A stretch of DNA of 64,000 nt from assembly GCF_000191065.1 (NCBI RefSeq), contig NZ_GL872282.1, positions 42,683 to 106,682 on the forward strand, given 5' to 3'. Position numbers and translations under genes: made by a program. Numbering within the stretch: position 1 is the stretch's first letter; each line of letters opens with the position of its first letter. The notes under the pieces were generated by a model. The model saw only the letters and a program-made list of their open reading frames with translations, was not told the origin of the DNA and made no database searches. Positions 45,246-54,464 of the stretch are shown piece after piece. Source of the stretch: Prevotella multiformis DSM 16608. Lineage in GTDB: Bacteria; Bacteroidota; Bacteroidia; Bacteroidales; Bacteroidaceae.

Positions 45246-47465
45246 ATGTTGCCTATGGAGGAGAAATTCATTTATACGGATGAAGAGAAGGAGAGGTCTG
45301 AACAGATACTTACGGAATTGCAGGATACCCTTGGACAGTCGTTTCTCGAAAACGACCTGCCGAAGCTGCGCAATCATTTGAGCAGGTCGATTGCAGCCAA
45401 TGCCATCCGACGTAATGTCTTCGGACTGAATCCCATCCTTTGCGCACTGCAGACAGCCGCTATCGCCGTCAAGGATATTGGGCTGAAGCGCGATTCTGTT
45501 CTTGCAATTCTCCTGCATCAGAGCGTCCAGGACGGTAATCTGACGCTTGAGGAGATTGACAGCCGGTTTGGAGAGGGAGTCTCAAAGATCATTCACGGAC
45601 TGATCCGTATCCGGATGCTATACCAGAAGACCCCTGTCATAGAGAGTGAGAACTTCCGGAATCTTCTGCTTTCTTTTGCGGAGGACATGCGTGTCATCCT
45701 GATTATGATCGCCGACCGTGTCAATCTCATGCGGCAGATCCGTGATGTCGAAAACAAGGAGGCGCAGCGCAGCGTGTCCGAAGAGGCAAGCTATCTTTAT
45801 GCCCCTTTGGCACACAAGCTGGGACTGTACCAGCTGAAAAGCGAGCTGGAGGATCTCTCCCTGAAATACCTCGAGCATGACGCATACTACCTTATAAAAG
45901 ACAAGCTGAATGCCACCAAGGCGGCCCGCGATGCGTATATCAGCAGCTTCATCACCCCTGTCAGCGAACATCTGAAGGCGGCTGGGCTGAAGTTCCATAT
46001 CAAAGGACGGACAAAGTCCATCCACTCTATCTGGCAGAAGATGAAGAAGCAGAAGTGCGGGTTTGAAGGTATCTACGACCTTTTCGCCATCCGTATCATT
46101 CTCGACTCCCCGGCAGACAAGGAGAAGATGCAGTGCTGGCAGGCCTATTCCATCGTGACGGATATGTATCAGCCCAATCCGAAGCGGCTGCGGGACTGGC
46201 TTTCTGTGCCGAAATCCAACGGTTATGAGTGTCTGCACATTACGGTTCTCGGCCCGGACAAGAAATGGGTGGAAGTACAGATACGTACAGAACGCATGGA
46301 CGAGATTGCCGAGCACGGTCTGGCTGCCCACTGGCGGTACAAGGGGGTGAAGGCGGAAGGCGGCATGGACGACTGGCTGGCTTCCATCCGTGCGGCTCTT
46401 GAAGCCGGAGACAACCTTGAGGTGATGGATCAGTTCAAGTCTGATCTTTACGAAAAGGAGATCTATGTCTTCACCCCCAAGGGTGACCTGCTGAAATTCC
46501 CCAAGGGAGTAACCGTACTCGACTTCGCCTATCACATTCATTCCAAGATCGGCAATCAGTGTGTGGGAGGGAAAATCAATGGCAAGAACGTGTCCTTCCG
46601 TACCGAGCTGCACAGTGGCGATACGGTGGAAATCCTCACGTCAACGACACAGAAGCCCAAGCAGGAGTGGCTCAACATCTGCAAATCGTCACGGGCAAAG
46701 GCCAAGATTCGTCTGGCACTGAAAGAAACGCAGGTCAAGGACGGACTCTATGCCAAGGAACTCCTCGAACGGCGGTTCAAGAACAAGAAGATAGACATAG
46801 AAGAGGCGACCATGGGGCATCTTCTGCGAAAGATGGGATTCAAGGAAGTGTCTGAGTTCTATAAGCAGATCGCCGAGGAAAAGCTCGATCCCAACTACAT
46901 CATCGAGGAATATCAGAAGGTCTACAACCACGACCACAATCTCAATCAGCCCAAAGAGGCTGAAAGTGCGGAGAACTTTGAATTTGAGAACCCGTCGACC
47001 GAGTTCCTGAAGAAGAACGATGATGTACTTGTCATCGACCAGAACTTGAAGGGGCTGGACTTCTCGCTTGCCAAATGCTGCCATCCGATCTATGGCGATC
47101 CCGTCTTCGGGTTTGTGACCGTCAGCGGAGGTATCAAAATCCACCGCTGTGACTGCCCCAATGCACCGGAGATGCGTAAGCGTTTCGGTTATCGGATAGT
47201 CAAGGCACGCTGGAGCGGAAAAGGCACGTCCCAGTATGCCATCACCCTGCGGGTCATCGGAAATGATGATATAGGGATTGTAAGCAATATTTCGAACATC
47301 ATTTCCAAAGACGAGAAAATCGTCATGCGTTCCATCAACATCGATTCGCATGACGGACTGTTCTCCGGCAACCTTGTCGTTCTGCTTGACGACAATTCAA
47401 AACTGAATATGCTCATCAAAAAGCTTAGGACGGTAAAAGGTGTCAAAGAGGTCGTGAGGATATGA
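45246..47465 (+). CDS. relA: Long RSH protein, (p)ppGpp synthetase with degenerate hydrolase domain (RelA-like)
   Basis: 739 residues with full RSH order: HD domain (about 45-200), synthetase (about 235-370), TGS (YVFTPKGDLLKFPKGVTVLDFAYHIHSK, about 400), a helical/zinc-finger region with AKCCHPIYGD, and a C-terminal ACT domain. In the hydrolase the HDxxED motif reads HQSVQD and the first histidine is Asn (FGLNPIL), so metal binding should fail. The synthetase keeps YDLFAIRII, KSNGYECLHITVLGP and VEVQIRTERMDEIAEHGLAAHWRYK, and carries RLRD at the RxKD/ExDD position. It is therefore probably a synthetase only. The start could be ATG 45246 or ATG 45255. Confidence 0.92.
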   Translation: MLPMEEKFIYTDEEKERSEQILTELQDTLGQSFLENDLPKLRNHLSRSIAANAIRRNVFGLNPILCALQTAAIAVKDIGLKRDSVLAILLHQSVQDGNLTLEEIDSRFGEGVSKIIHGLIRIRMLYQKTPVIESENFRNLLLSFAEDMRVILIMIADRVNLMRQIRDVENKEAQRSVSEEASYLYAPLAHKLGLYQLKSELEDLSLKYLEHDAYYLIKDKLNATKAARDAYISSFITPVSEHLKAAGLKFHIKGRTKSIHSIWQKMKKQKCGFEGIYDLFAIRIILDSPADKEKMQCWQAYSIVTDMYQPNPKRLRDWLSVPKSNGYECLHITVLGPDKKWVEVQIRTERMDEIAEHGLAAHWRYKGVKAEGGMDDWLASIRAALEAGDNLEVMDQFKSDLYEKEIYVFTPKGDLLKFPKGVTVLDFAYHIHSKIGNQCVGGKINGKNVSFRTELHSGDTVEILTSTTQKPKQEWLNICKSSRAKAKIRLALKETQVKDGLYAKELLERRFKNKKIDIEEATMGHLLRKMGFKEVSEFYKQIAEEKLDPNYIIEEYQKVYNHDHNLNQPKEAESAENFEFENPSTEFLKKNDDVLVIDQNLKGLDFSLAKCCHPIYGDPVFGFVTVSGGIKIHRCDCPNAPEMRKRFGYRIVKARWSGKGTSQYAITLRVIGNDDIGIVSNISNIISKDEKIVMRSINIDSHDGLFSGNLVVLLDDNSKLNMLIKKLRTVKGVKEVVRI

Positions 47466-47856
47466 TCTCCCGCTTTGAACGTGCATCAACCTGTCCTCGG
47501 GACTGCAGGATGAAGCGTGTCGGATTTTTCTAAAGAAAGAGACCGCAGCCACGTTTCATGTCATCCGACCTTGAGACAACAACAGGACAGCCCTTATATG
47601 ACGAATCGCATATAAGGGCTGTTTCCTGTTTATCCAATTACTTGGACAGCAACATGAAAGAATGTCTAAGCAATTGCCAATAGTGCCGACAGTCTTTTTG
47701 CTTGGGTGTATATCCACTACATGAAAGGGGAGGCACCGCCGGTTGTATTCCATCGGATGGGAGTGAATTGTCTGATTCCAATGCAAAGCCGATCTCCTTT
47801 GATCCGGATCTTTCATTTTCCGGCATCTTGCATAAGGCAAAGAACGACATCTTATT
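47466..47856. other. Convergent intergenic region after the RSH gene
   Basis: 391 bp with a strong terminator (47581-47630). Two short antiparallel frames follow (plus from 47702, minus from 47638) that cannot both be real and show no family. No other signal is seen. Confidence 0.5.
47581..47630 (+). terminator. Terminator of the RSH gene
   Basis: ACAGCCCTTATATG/CATATAAGGGCTGT perfect 14-bp stem with an 8-nt loop, followed by TTT. Outer AACAGG/CCTGTT arms extend it. Confidence 0.8.
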
Positions 47857-50031
47857 CTATTCCACCAGACTCAACATCAGAAAACAGTCTGTCTCTGAAA
47901 TGTTGTATCTGTTCAATATGCCGGCATCATTACGGAACTCTTCCAGAAGTTGGTCGCGACTGTTCTTGCTCCTTGTCATCCATTCTCGGAACAGTTCGGC
48001 TGCACGCCGTGTGTTTCCCTGTGCCCATTGGCAATAACCGGCATTGAGATAATCCTCACAGGTCGGCGTGGCTGCAAGAAGCCTGTCATAGATCTTCGAT
48101 GCTTTCTCAAGGCAGTTGTCTGACAGCATCGCCCAGGCAAGTACACGTTTCACGTTCTCGTCATCGGGATACTGATAGTCGAGGCGGAAAAGGTCGTCAC
48201 GAATCTCATTTGCCCTGTCCAACTTCAACAGCGCCACACAGCGGTTTAAAGTATAGTTCTTATGCGCCGGATCGAGTTTCAATAAATGGGCATAGACCTT
48301 TTCCGCCGTGCTGTAATCTTCACAGGCAAGTGCCGCCCGCGCCTTCCCTTTCAATGCCCACAGATTGTCAGATTCATGCTGCAGCGCCTTGTCAAAGAAC
48401 TGATAAGCCGCCTCCGGCCTGCCGATGTTGATATTTGTATAGCCCAGAAGAATCGCATAGCGCGGATCATCGCTCTGGAAGGTCGTGAGCAGTTCGGCAA
48501 GCTGGGTGAACCGATGATGCCTGTAAAGGTGTAATGCCATGCGCAGTTTGACCTCATCGAGCCCTGTCCCCATGAATGTCTTGTAGGTAAAAAAGAAAGT
48601 GTCTCCCATGAAGTTGCCCTTTCCGTTATCCACGAAAGGATTGATGAAATCATCTGCTGTACGATAGAGACGGAAAAAACGATAGAGATCCTGCAGATAA
48701 GTACGTCGAATAGCAACCGCATCCTGTGGATCATCTGTTGATGCAAGGGATCCCAGGGCCGCTTCAGAGCCCATTACTTCTTTCATGTTGGCAGGTAACT
48801 GGTTGATGACGTGCTCCAGAGCGAGTGCAAAAGAATACTTGTCCGAATCGCAGAAGTTACCTTTGTCCATGAGAATCTGTAGAAACTGTGAGTCTCCCAA
48901 ACGCTGTGTCGTCGTGCGCAAGGCCGGATGCTCCAAATAGAAGGGTGTAAACCAGTTTACCATATCCCTGAAGAATGGAAAACGTTTCATCTGTCTGAAA
49001 CCGCCGAAATAGATATCCGATCCCTGCTTCTGCATCTCCATCATCCGGCGTACCTTTTCTTCCATCTGTTCCATGCGTTTGTCTTCCGCATCCTGATGCA
49101 GGACATGCTCGATACTGTCGTCTTCCTTCTCGATGATACCGAGCCGGCCGATGGCAAGATTGGAACTGCGCATGAGGTCGGGCATGATGTCACGCTGGAT
49201 CTTGTCATTATCTTTCTCGGCATCCTGACTATAAAAGAACTGGATCTGGAGCGTCAACAGTTCGTGGGTGACGGCTGGATCCTGACAGAGTTCACGCACA
49301 AGCGACTCCTGTTCGGGAAAAATATCCATTCCTTCAAAGACCGACAGCACCCAGCCAACCAATGCGCGCTGGCGGACAGACTCGTCGGTGGAACGCCGGT
49401 AGACAGAGACAAGCGTCTTGAACTTATTGACATCAAACAGGTTCATGGCTCCCATGCTGATGGCGCTCACGATGATCTGCTGGTCGCTGGAAACAATCGT
49501 CGGAGAAAGCAGCAGGTCGGTATAGAAGGCACTGTCTTCATCCGTCCATTGACAGGAGGTCCACAGCGCATTGAAAAGGCGGTCGACAAACTGGTGATGA
49601 CGGTCGTAGAGTTCGTTCTTCCTCCGTTCCCGCTCAGCCCCAGACCGTAATGACAGCATTGCGATTTCCGACACGAAGGCCTCCAGAACCGTCCGGATAA
49701 GGTCGTGGCTCATGTTCAGATGGTCACTTGTCCGAAAAGCATCAATATATGCGCCGGTATTCTTGCACCGCCAGCTGATTTCGAGATTGGCAGTGACCCG
49801 ATAGAGCCGCTGCAGTAAAGCCCGATAGAGCGACTCGCGTTGACGGTCCGGATAGCCCTTTCCCATGTAGTCTACCATCAGCTGGTAATCAGTTCGAATG
49901 GAGTCGAACTCTCTATGCCCTATGAGGGATGGATGCTGGATGTACAGCTGTTCTAATACTTCAATGGCTTTTCCCAGCCATTTGTCCATCAAAAGGTTAA
50001 CCGCTTTGCTTAGAATATCCTCTACGTTCAC
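47857..50031 (-). CDS. Tetratricopeptide repeat protein
   Basis: 724 residues, cytoplasmic in appearance and almost entirely helical. TPR-like units are clear at the C-terminal end (about 535-690): PRYAILLGYTNINIGRPEAAYQFF, DNLWALKGKARAALACEDYSTAEKVY and CEDYLNAGYCQWAQGNTRRAAELF. The start is a GTG at 50031, which keeps MNVEDILSKAVNLLMDKW; an ATG at 49989 is the alternative. The N-terminal 500 residues are helical repeats of unknown kind. The role is presumably a protein-protein scaffold. It converges with the RSH gene. Confidence 0.8.
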   Translation of the reverse strand: MNVEDILSKAVNLLMDKWLGKAIEVLEQLYIQHPSLIGHREFDSIRTDYQLMVDYMGKGYPDRQRESLYRALLQRLYRVTANLEISWRCKNTGAYIDAFRTSDHLNMSHDLIRTVLEAFVSEIAMLSLRSGAERERRKNELYDRHHQFVDRLFNALWTSCQWTDEDSAFYTDLLLSPTIVSSDQQIIVSAISMGAMNLFDVNKFKTLVSVYRRSTDESVRQRALVGWVLSVFEGMDIFPEQESLVRELCQDPAVTHELLTLQIQFFYSQDAEKDNDKIQRDIMPDLMRSSNLAIGRLGIIEKEDDSIEHVLHQDAEDKRMEQMEEKVRRMMEMQKQGSDIYFGGFRQMKRFPFFRDMVNWFTPFYLEHPALRTTTQRLGDSQFLQILMDKGNFCDSDKYSFALALEHVINQLPANMKEVMGSEAALGSLASTDDPQDAVAIRRTYLQDLYRFFRLYRTADDFINPFVDNGKGNFMGDTFFFTYKTFMGTGLDEVKLRMALHLYRHHRFTQLAELLTTFQSDDPRYAILLGYTNINIGRPEAAYQFFDKALQHESDNLWALKGKARAALACEDYSTAEKVYAHLLKLDPAHKNYTLNRCVALLKLDRANEIRDDLFRLDYQYPDDENVKRVLAWAMLSDNCLEKASKIYDRLLAATPTCEDYLNAGYCQWAQGNTRRAAELFREWMTRSKNSRDQLLEEFRNDAGILNRYNISETDCFLMLSLVE

Positions 50032-50068
50032 CGTCTTGTGCTTTTATTACTAATATCCAGTTCTGTTC

Positions 50069-50980
50069 TTACTTTCCGCTCGTCAGGAAATTATGAACCA
50101 TGAGCAGATCCGATCGTCGGGGCGGCCCGATCTTCGTGTACTTGATGTCAGGCAGCGCACGTACCGTAGCATCGTCCACTTTCATGTACTTCTTTATCAG
50201 ATCGGCATAATATTTCACGCCCTTTTTGTTAATCTGATCTACCGCCTTGTCGTACGCCTCGGCAAAAGCCGCTTCTTCGGTCTGGCGACGAACCTTATCC
50301 ATCACGGCCACCACTCCGAGGTGTACGCCGGCATCTGCCGAACTGAAGATAACGTTGTTGTCAGCCTGCAAGGCCTTTGCAGCCTGCGGTTCGGCAAGCC
50401 AGTAGGCATCAATCTCGTGGTTCTGCAACATACGCAGCCGTACCATCACATCATTGATCTGTACACGGAATACCTGATACTTGGGCTTGCCTTTCCGTAC
50501 TGCCAGATTGGTCAGCAGGTCGGTTGCTGAATATCGGGTCATTGCGACAATCTTGTCACTGAGGTCAGACAGCTTCTTCAGCTTGGAGCCGTGGTCTGCT
50601 ATCAGCTGCCAGTCGAGATTCGTATCCGTCAGATAGTGCATCAGCACTTTCCGCTTGTGCTTCAACCGTTCTGTACGAACGAGATCGGTGAAAGCCGCCT
50701 GAACACTCCCGCCGGCCATTGCCGTATCGCAGTCCATCTGGGCATTGAATCTGCAAAGTCTGACATCTACTTTAGCAGAATCATACAGAAGGCTGTCTTT
50801 CAACAGGTAAGCAGGAAGACAGTCCATTGTCGGCATCACAGCGATCTTGTAAGCCTTCTGATAAGCTTCCTGCTCTGCAAGTCTCTGTGCCAGCCGCTCT
50901 GCCTGCCGTTCCTTGTCGCTCTTGCCACAGCCGGCAAAAATGAGTACAAAGAGTATGGATAGGGAATTGATAAGTTTCAT
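50069..50980 (-). CDS. ABC-type substrate-binding lipoprotein (NMT1/SsuA-like)
   Basis: 303 residues with a lipoprotein signal MKLINSLSILFVLIFAGC (Cys18), a short charged helical stretch, then a periplasmic binding fold starting YKIAVMPTMDCLPAYLLKDSLLY. AMAGGSVQAAFTDLV and LQNHEIDAYWLAEPQAAKAL are the motifs seen in nitrate/sulfonate/thiamine-precursor binding proteins. No permease or ATPase gene is adjacent, so the ligand and transporter are unknown. It is 37 bp upstream of the TPR gene on the same strand. Confidence 0.8.
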   Translation of the reverse strand: MKLINSLSILFVLIFAGCGKSDKERQAERLAQRLAEQEAYQKAYKIAVMPTMDCLPAYLLKDSLLYDSAKVDVRLCRFNAQMDCDTAMAGGSVQAAFTDLVRTERLKHKRKVLMHYLTDTNLDWQLIADHGSKLKKLSDLSDKIVAMTRYSATDLLTNLAVRKGKPKYQVFRVQINDVMVRLRMLQNHEIDAYWLAEPQAAKALQADNNVIFSSADAGVHLGVVAVMDKVRRQTEEAAFAEAYDKAVDQINKKGVKYYADLIKKYMKVDDATVRALPDIKYTKIGPPRRSDLLMVHNFLTSGK

Positions 50981-51004
50981 ATAGTTGCAAATTTAAGAAT
51001 AAAT

Positions 51005-51034
51005 TTTGGAACTAAAAAAAACTTATTACTTTTG
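51005..51034 (+). promoter_or_regulatory. radA promoter
   Basis: TTTG (51005-51008), an 18-nt spacer, TACTTTTG (51027-51034), only 8 nt before the radA ATG, so the message is nearly leaderless. Confidence 0.5.
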
Positions 51035-51042
51035 TCCTACTT

Positions 51043-52443
51043 ATGGCAAAAGACAAAATTGCTTATGTCTGCAGCAACTGCGGACAGGAAAGTGCGAAAT
51101 GGATAGGCAAATGCCCCAGCTGCGGGCAATGGAACACATTTAAGGAAATCCGTATTGCCGCCGATACGGGCACCCAGGCAGCCCGGCATGCCGCTACGTC
51201 GCTGCGCAACAAGGGGACAGGCGGTGCGGTCTCTGTGCTGGCCAATAAACCCCAGCGGCTGCGTGACGTGTCTTCGCACGATGAACCGCGGCTGGACCTG
51301 CATGACGGAGAGCTGAACAGAGTGCTGGGGGGAGGACTGGTTCCGGGAAGCATCGTTTTGCTGGGCGGCGAACCCGGTATCGGAAAGAGTACGCTGACCC
51401 TCCAGACAATCCTCCACATGACGCAGCGTGTACTCTATGTCAGTGGCGAGGAAAGCCCCCATCAGATAAAGATGCGTGCCGAACGCATAACGAAGGATAT
51501 TGCTGAAAACGTCATCATCCTGTCAGAAACATCACTTGAACATATCTTCGAGCACATTCGGGACGTACAGCCGGATCTGGTGGTCGTGGATTCCATCCAG
51601 ACCATCTCAACAGAAGATGTGGACAGCAGTCCGGGGAGCATCACGCAGGTACGTGAATGTGCGTCCGCACTGTTGCGCTTTGCCAAGACGAGCGGTGTGC
51701 CCGTGATACTCATCGGGCATATCAACAAGGAAGGAAGCATTGCGGGGCCGAAGATACTGGAGCATATCGTTGATACCGTCATTCAGTTTGAAGGCGACCA
51801 GCATTATATGTATCGCATACTCCGCAGCATCAAGAACCGTTTCGGTTCGACTTCCGAGTTAGGTATTTATGAAATGGAGCAGCAGGGATTACGACAGGTG
51901 AGCAATCCTTCCGAACTGCTGCTTGCAGAAGACCATGAGGGACTGTCAGGGGTGGCTATTTCAAGTACTATTGAAGGAATCAGACCTTTTCTTGTTGAGA
52001 CACAGGCTCTTGTGTCTTCTGCTGCATACGGAACTCCACAACGTTCAGCAACGGGATTTGACCAGCGCAGACTGAACATGCTGCTTGCCGTACTGGAAAA
52101 ACGGGTGGGCTTCAAACTTATGCAGAAAGACGTGTTCCTGAACATTGCCGGCGGACTCCGTGTGACGGACATGGCCATGGACTTGAGTGTCATAGCCGCC
52201 GTCCTCTCATCGAATGTTGACACACCGATAGAACAAGGATGGTGTATGTGCGGTGAGGTGGGACTTAGCGGCGAGGTGCGTCCGGTAAGCCGGATAGAGC
52301 AGCGTATAGCTGAAGCCGAAAAGCTGGGGTTCAGTCATATCATTCTCCCGAAGTACAACCTGTCTGGGCTCAAGGGGAAATACAAGATACAGCTCCATCC
52401 CGTCAGAAAGGTGGAAGAAGCTCTCCGGGCATTGTTCGGTTGA
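51043..52443 (+). CDS. radA: DNA repair protein RadA
   Basis: 466 residues. The zinc finger has Cys10, Cys13, Cys24 and Cys27; Walker A is GGEPGIGKST (about 107-116); Walker B is LVVVDSIQT; the RadA-specific KNRFGST motif is present; and the C-terminal domain is Lon-like (SATGFDQRRLNMLLAVLEKR..., GEVGLSGEVRPVSRIEQR). RadA is a hexameric branch-migration helicase in homologous recombination. Normal length and intact motifs. Confidence 0.97.
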   Translation: MAKDKIAYVCSNCGQESAKWIGKCPSCGQWNTFKEIRIAADTGTQAARHAATSLRNKGTGGAVSVLANKPQRLRDVSSHDEPRLDLHDGELNRVLGGGLVPGSIVLLGGEPGIGKSTLTLQTILHMTQRVLYVSGEESPHQIKMRAERITKDIAENVIILSETSLEHIFEHIRDVQPDLVVVDSIQTISTEDVDSSPGSITQVRECASALLRFAKTSGVPVILIGHINKEGSIAGPKILEHIVDTVIQFEGDQHYMYRILRSIKNRFGSTSELGIYEMEQQGLRQVSNPSELLLAEDHEGLSGVAISSTIEGIRPFLVETQALVSSAAYGTPQRSATGFDQRRLNMLLAVLEKRVGFKLMQKDVFLNIAGGLRVTDMAMDLSVIAAVLSSNVDTPIEQGWCMCGEVGLSGEVRPVSRIEQRIAEAEKLGFSHIILPKYNLSGLKGKYKIQLHPVRKVEEALRALFG

Positions 52444-52506
52444 TGGCCGGATAAGGTTAGGAAACCGTGCGGCAGCAGGCAGGAAAATATCCGTTTCTTA
52501 CGTTGC

Positions 52507-53187
52507 CTACTCATTGATATAGGCACGGATGGCATCAGCCCAGACTTCATAGCCTTTGGCAGTCAGATGAAGTCCGTCACGACAGCAGTCCTCACGCATG
52601 GTCTTGGAACGATCCCCAAGGAGCGGAGTATAGAGATCGATGAAGGTGAGGGAATGGCGGATACAATAGTCCTCCAGCCTGTGGTTCAGCTGGATGATCA
52701 TGTCCTCTTTTCCTTTCAGGAGCTTCCAGACACCGACACGTTCATTCAGCGGCAGGAGACTTTGCACATAGATCCGCGTGTCCGGATTGTTCCTGCGGAT
52801 TGTTTCGATGACACGGACGATCCCTTGAAAGGTACGATCAACGGTCCATCCATGACTCAGGTCGTTTGTTCCGCACTCAAAGAATATCTTGCTGGGCTTA
52901 TACGGCAACACCTGATTGAGGCGGTTGAGGATGCCCCTGCTGTCGTCTCCGATGATTCCGCGGTTGACGATCTTCGCCACATCCGGGAAAAAACGATTCC
53001 AGTCCTCCCCATACTCGGAGTGGCTGTCACCCAACATGATGATTGCCCCATCAGGTAACCTCCCCTCCCTCTGAAACTGCCTTACCTTTGCATCATAATG
53101 TTTTGTCCCATGATACATCACTTTCTGAGCCTGTACAGAAAGGAGAGTCAAGAGGAAAGAGAGAGATAGAAAGCGTAGTCTCATCAT
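52507..53187 (-). CDS. SGNH/GDSL family hydrolase, secreted
   Basis: 226 residues with a signal peptide (MMRLRFLSLSFLLTLLSVQAQ; the second ATG may be used). SGNH blocks are complete: IIMLGDSHSEYG (Ser nucleophile, about 52), NRGIIGDDSRG (Gly), ECGTNDLSHG (Asn) and DGLHLTAKGYEVW (Asp/His). Relatives are sialate or acetylxylan esterases and platelet-activating-factor acetylhydrolase-like enzymes; the substrate cannot be told. It is probably periplasmic and acts on glycans. Confidence 0.9.
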   Translation of the reverse strand: MMRLRFLSLSFLLTLLSVQAQKVMYHGTKHYDAKVRQFQREGRLPDGAIIMLGDSHSEYGEDWNRFFPDVAKIVNRGIIGDDSRGILNRLNQVLPYKPSKIFFECGTNDLSHGWTVDRTFQGIVRVIETIRRNNPDTRIYVQSLLPLNERVGVWKLLKGKEDMIIQLNHRLEDYCIRHSLTFIDLYTPLLGDRSKTMREDCCRDGLHLTAKGYEVWADAIRAYINE

Positions 53188-53255
53188 GCCTGAATTTGTC
53201 TTATAGTAAAGTTATTTCTATGCAAAAGTAAACAAAAAGGGGCAGACTGGGAAAG

Positions 53256-53299
53256 AAAAGTCCGGTTATCTATCCTGAAGGACAGATAGCCGGACTTTC
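53256..53299 (-). terminator. Terminator downstream of SLT-type gene
   Basis: AAAGTCCGG-TATCT-TCC pairs with GGA-AGATA-CCGGACTTT (two mismatches) around a TGAA loop. On the minus strand TTTTC follows. Confidence 0.7.
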
Positions 53300-53334
53300 T
53301 CATAAGGATTTTCCTAAATCATCTGTGTTCTCCG

Positions 53335-53754
53335 TCAATTCAATCTGCGCATGACTTTGCGGAGATAAGCCTGTGTCTTCGAAACGCTATAGCGGATGCC
53401 CCCGCTCCATAAGCGAATAGCCTTCTCTATGCTGTTCAACGGATTGTGAAAGCCCTGGATAATGACGAACATCTCCTTTGATTTGGAAGCACTGAAACGA
53501 TCGGAGAGCGAATAACGCTTCTTGCTGCCAGAACTCTTGAGGATGTTGTTGCATTCTTTCACCAGTACAGGCGAAATCTGCAGCACACCCACATAAGAGC
53601 CATTGACAGCCGCAGCATTTCCCTTGCTTTCAATCTGGATGATAGCATTCATCACGGGTTCCCAGTCGAAGCCGTCATCTTTGGCAGATACTTCAACGTG
53701 TGAAGCAAAAATCATTAAGAAACAAATACTTACTACTTTTAAAATTCTCATCAT
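53335..53754 (-). CDS. Lytic transglycosylase-like (lysozyme-fold) exported protein
   Basis: 139 residues with a signal peptide (about 1-24, ends VSAKD). The mature part begins with a lysozyme-like signature, MNAIIQIESKGNAAAVNGSYVGVLQISP, in which Glu43 would be the catalytic acid. SLT-type domains have the same I.ES.GN..AVN....G..QI.P pattern. It is shorter than standard Slt and keeps only the minimal fold. It would cut peptidoglycan in the periplasm. Confidence 0.75.
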   Translation of the reverse strand: MMRILKVVSICFLMIFASHVEVSAKDDGFDWEPVMNAIIQIESKGNAAAVNGSYVGVLQISPVLVKECNNILKSSGSKKRYSLSDRFSASKSKEMFVIIQGFHNPLNSIEKAIRLWSGGIRYSVSKTQAYLRKVMRRLN

Positions 53755-54464
53755 TAAATCTTTTCCGAAGCCTTGGAAAGTGCTTCAAACAGCTGCTTTC
53801 TACGGCGTGTTCCTATGTGAGAATGAGTTACCACCACGCCTCGGCTTCATGTTAATGTTGCAAATGTACGAAAAATATACCTGTAAACCAACCATTTAAG
53901 AATAATTATATAAAGTTTGAAATGAATTTAGATTCTCAGAAAGGATGTGAACTCGCAGCTGTTTGAGGTCATAGGCAGCTTTTTCGAGGCCATACCTGAT
54001 AATTTGCAGCAGTGGAAAAGAATGCGTAACTTTGTCCTGAAAATCGGCAAACAAGACAACAGGACAAGGAAAGAAAACAGGACTTGAGAAAGACCACCCG
54101 ATTTGATCGGGCTGCGGGGGGCGGACGCAAGTCTCCTCCTGCCCAAAGCGGTCGCAAAGGCAGCTGCCTCAGACCGCTGCACCTCTTCCGTGAAGGTCGG
54201 CCGGTCTCTCTTGCTGTATGGCATGATGACGCCAGGAATGAACCCGGCCTCTTTCCAATGTGCCGATGCCCGACACCGGGCGTATTGATGGCCCACACGC
54301 TTACAATCTGTCGCCCATATGGAAAGCAAAGCTATGCGCGTGAAAGGAAAAGCTGATGATGCCACATAAAACAAAATGAGACAAAGCGTTGGCCGTATTC
54401 CTGTCAACGACAGAGCAATGTGAGATTTTCAGGACATGCCTTGATAGAATCAAAGTTAGAAAAG
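53755..54464. other. Long intergenic region, no gene
   Basis: About 700 bp. It contains the second copy of the dispersed hairpin repeat (54228-54280, minus). Several short overlapping frames are present, none with a start, composition or family that I can support. Confidence 0.55.
54228..54280 (-). repeat. Dispersed hairpin repeat, copy 2
   Basis: The minus strand matches 2787-2840 (core GTGTCGGGCATCGGCACA). Arms CGGTGT and ACATTG still pair with two G-T pairs, suggesting conservation of structure rather than sequence. Confidence 0.55.

Noticed and set aside
45618-46613. 331-codon minus-strand frame inside the RSH gene
   Set aside because: Antisense shadow of a clearly functional reading frame, with no recognisable domains.
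47638-48037. Short antiparallel ORFs between the RSH and TPR genes
   Set aside because: Mutually overlapping on both strands and into the TPR gene, with no family support.
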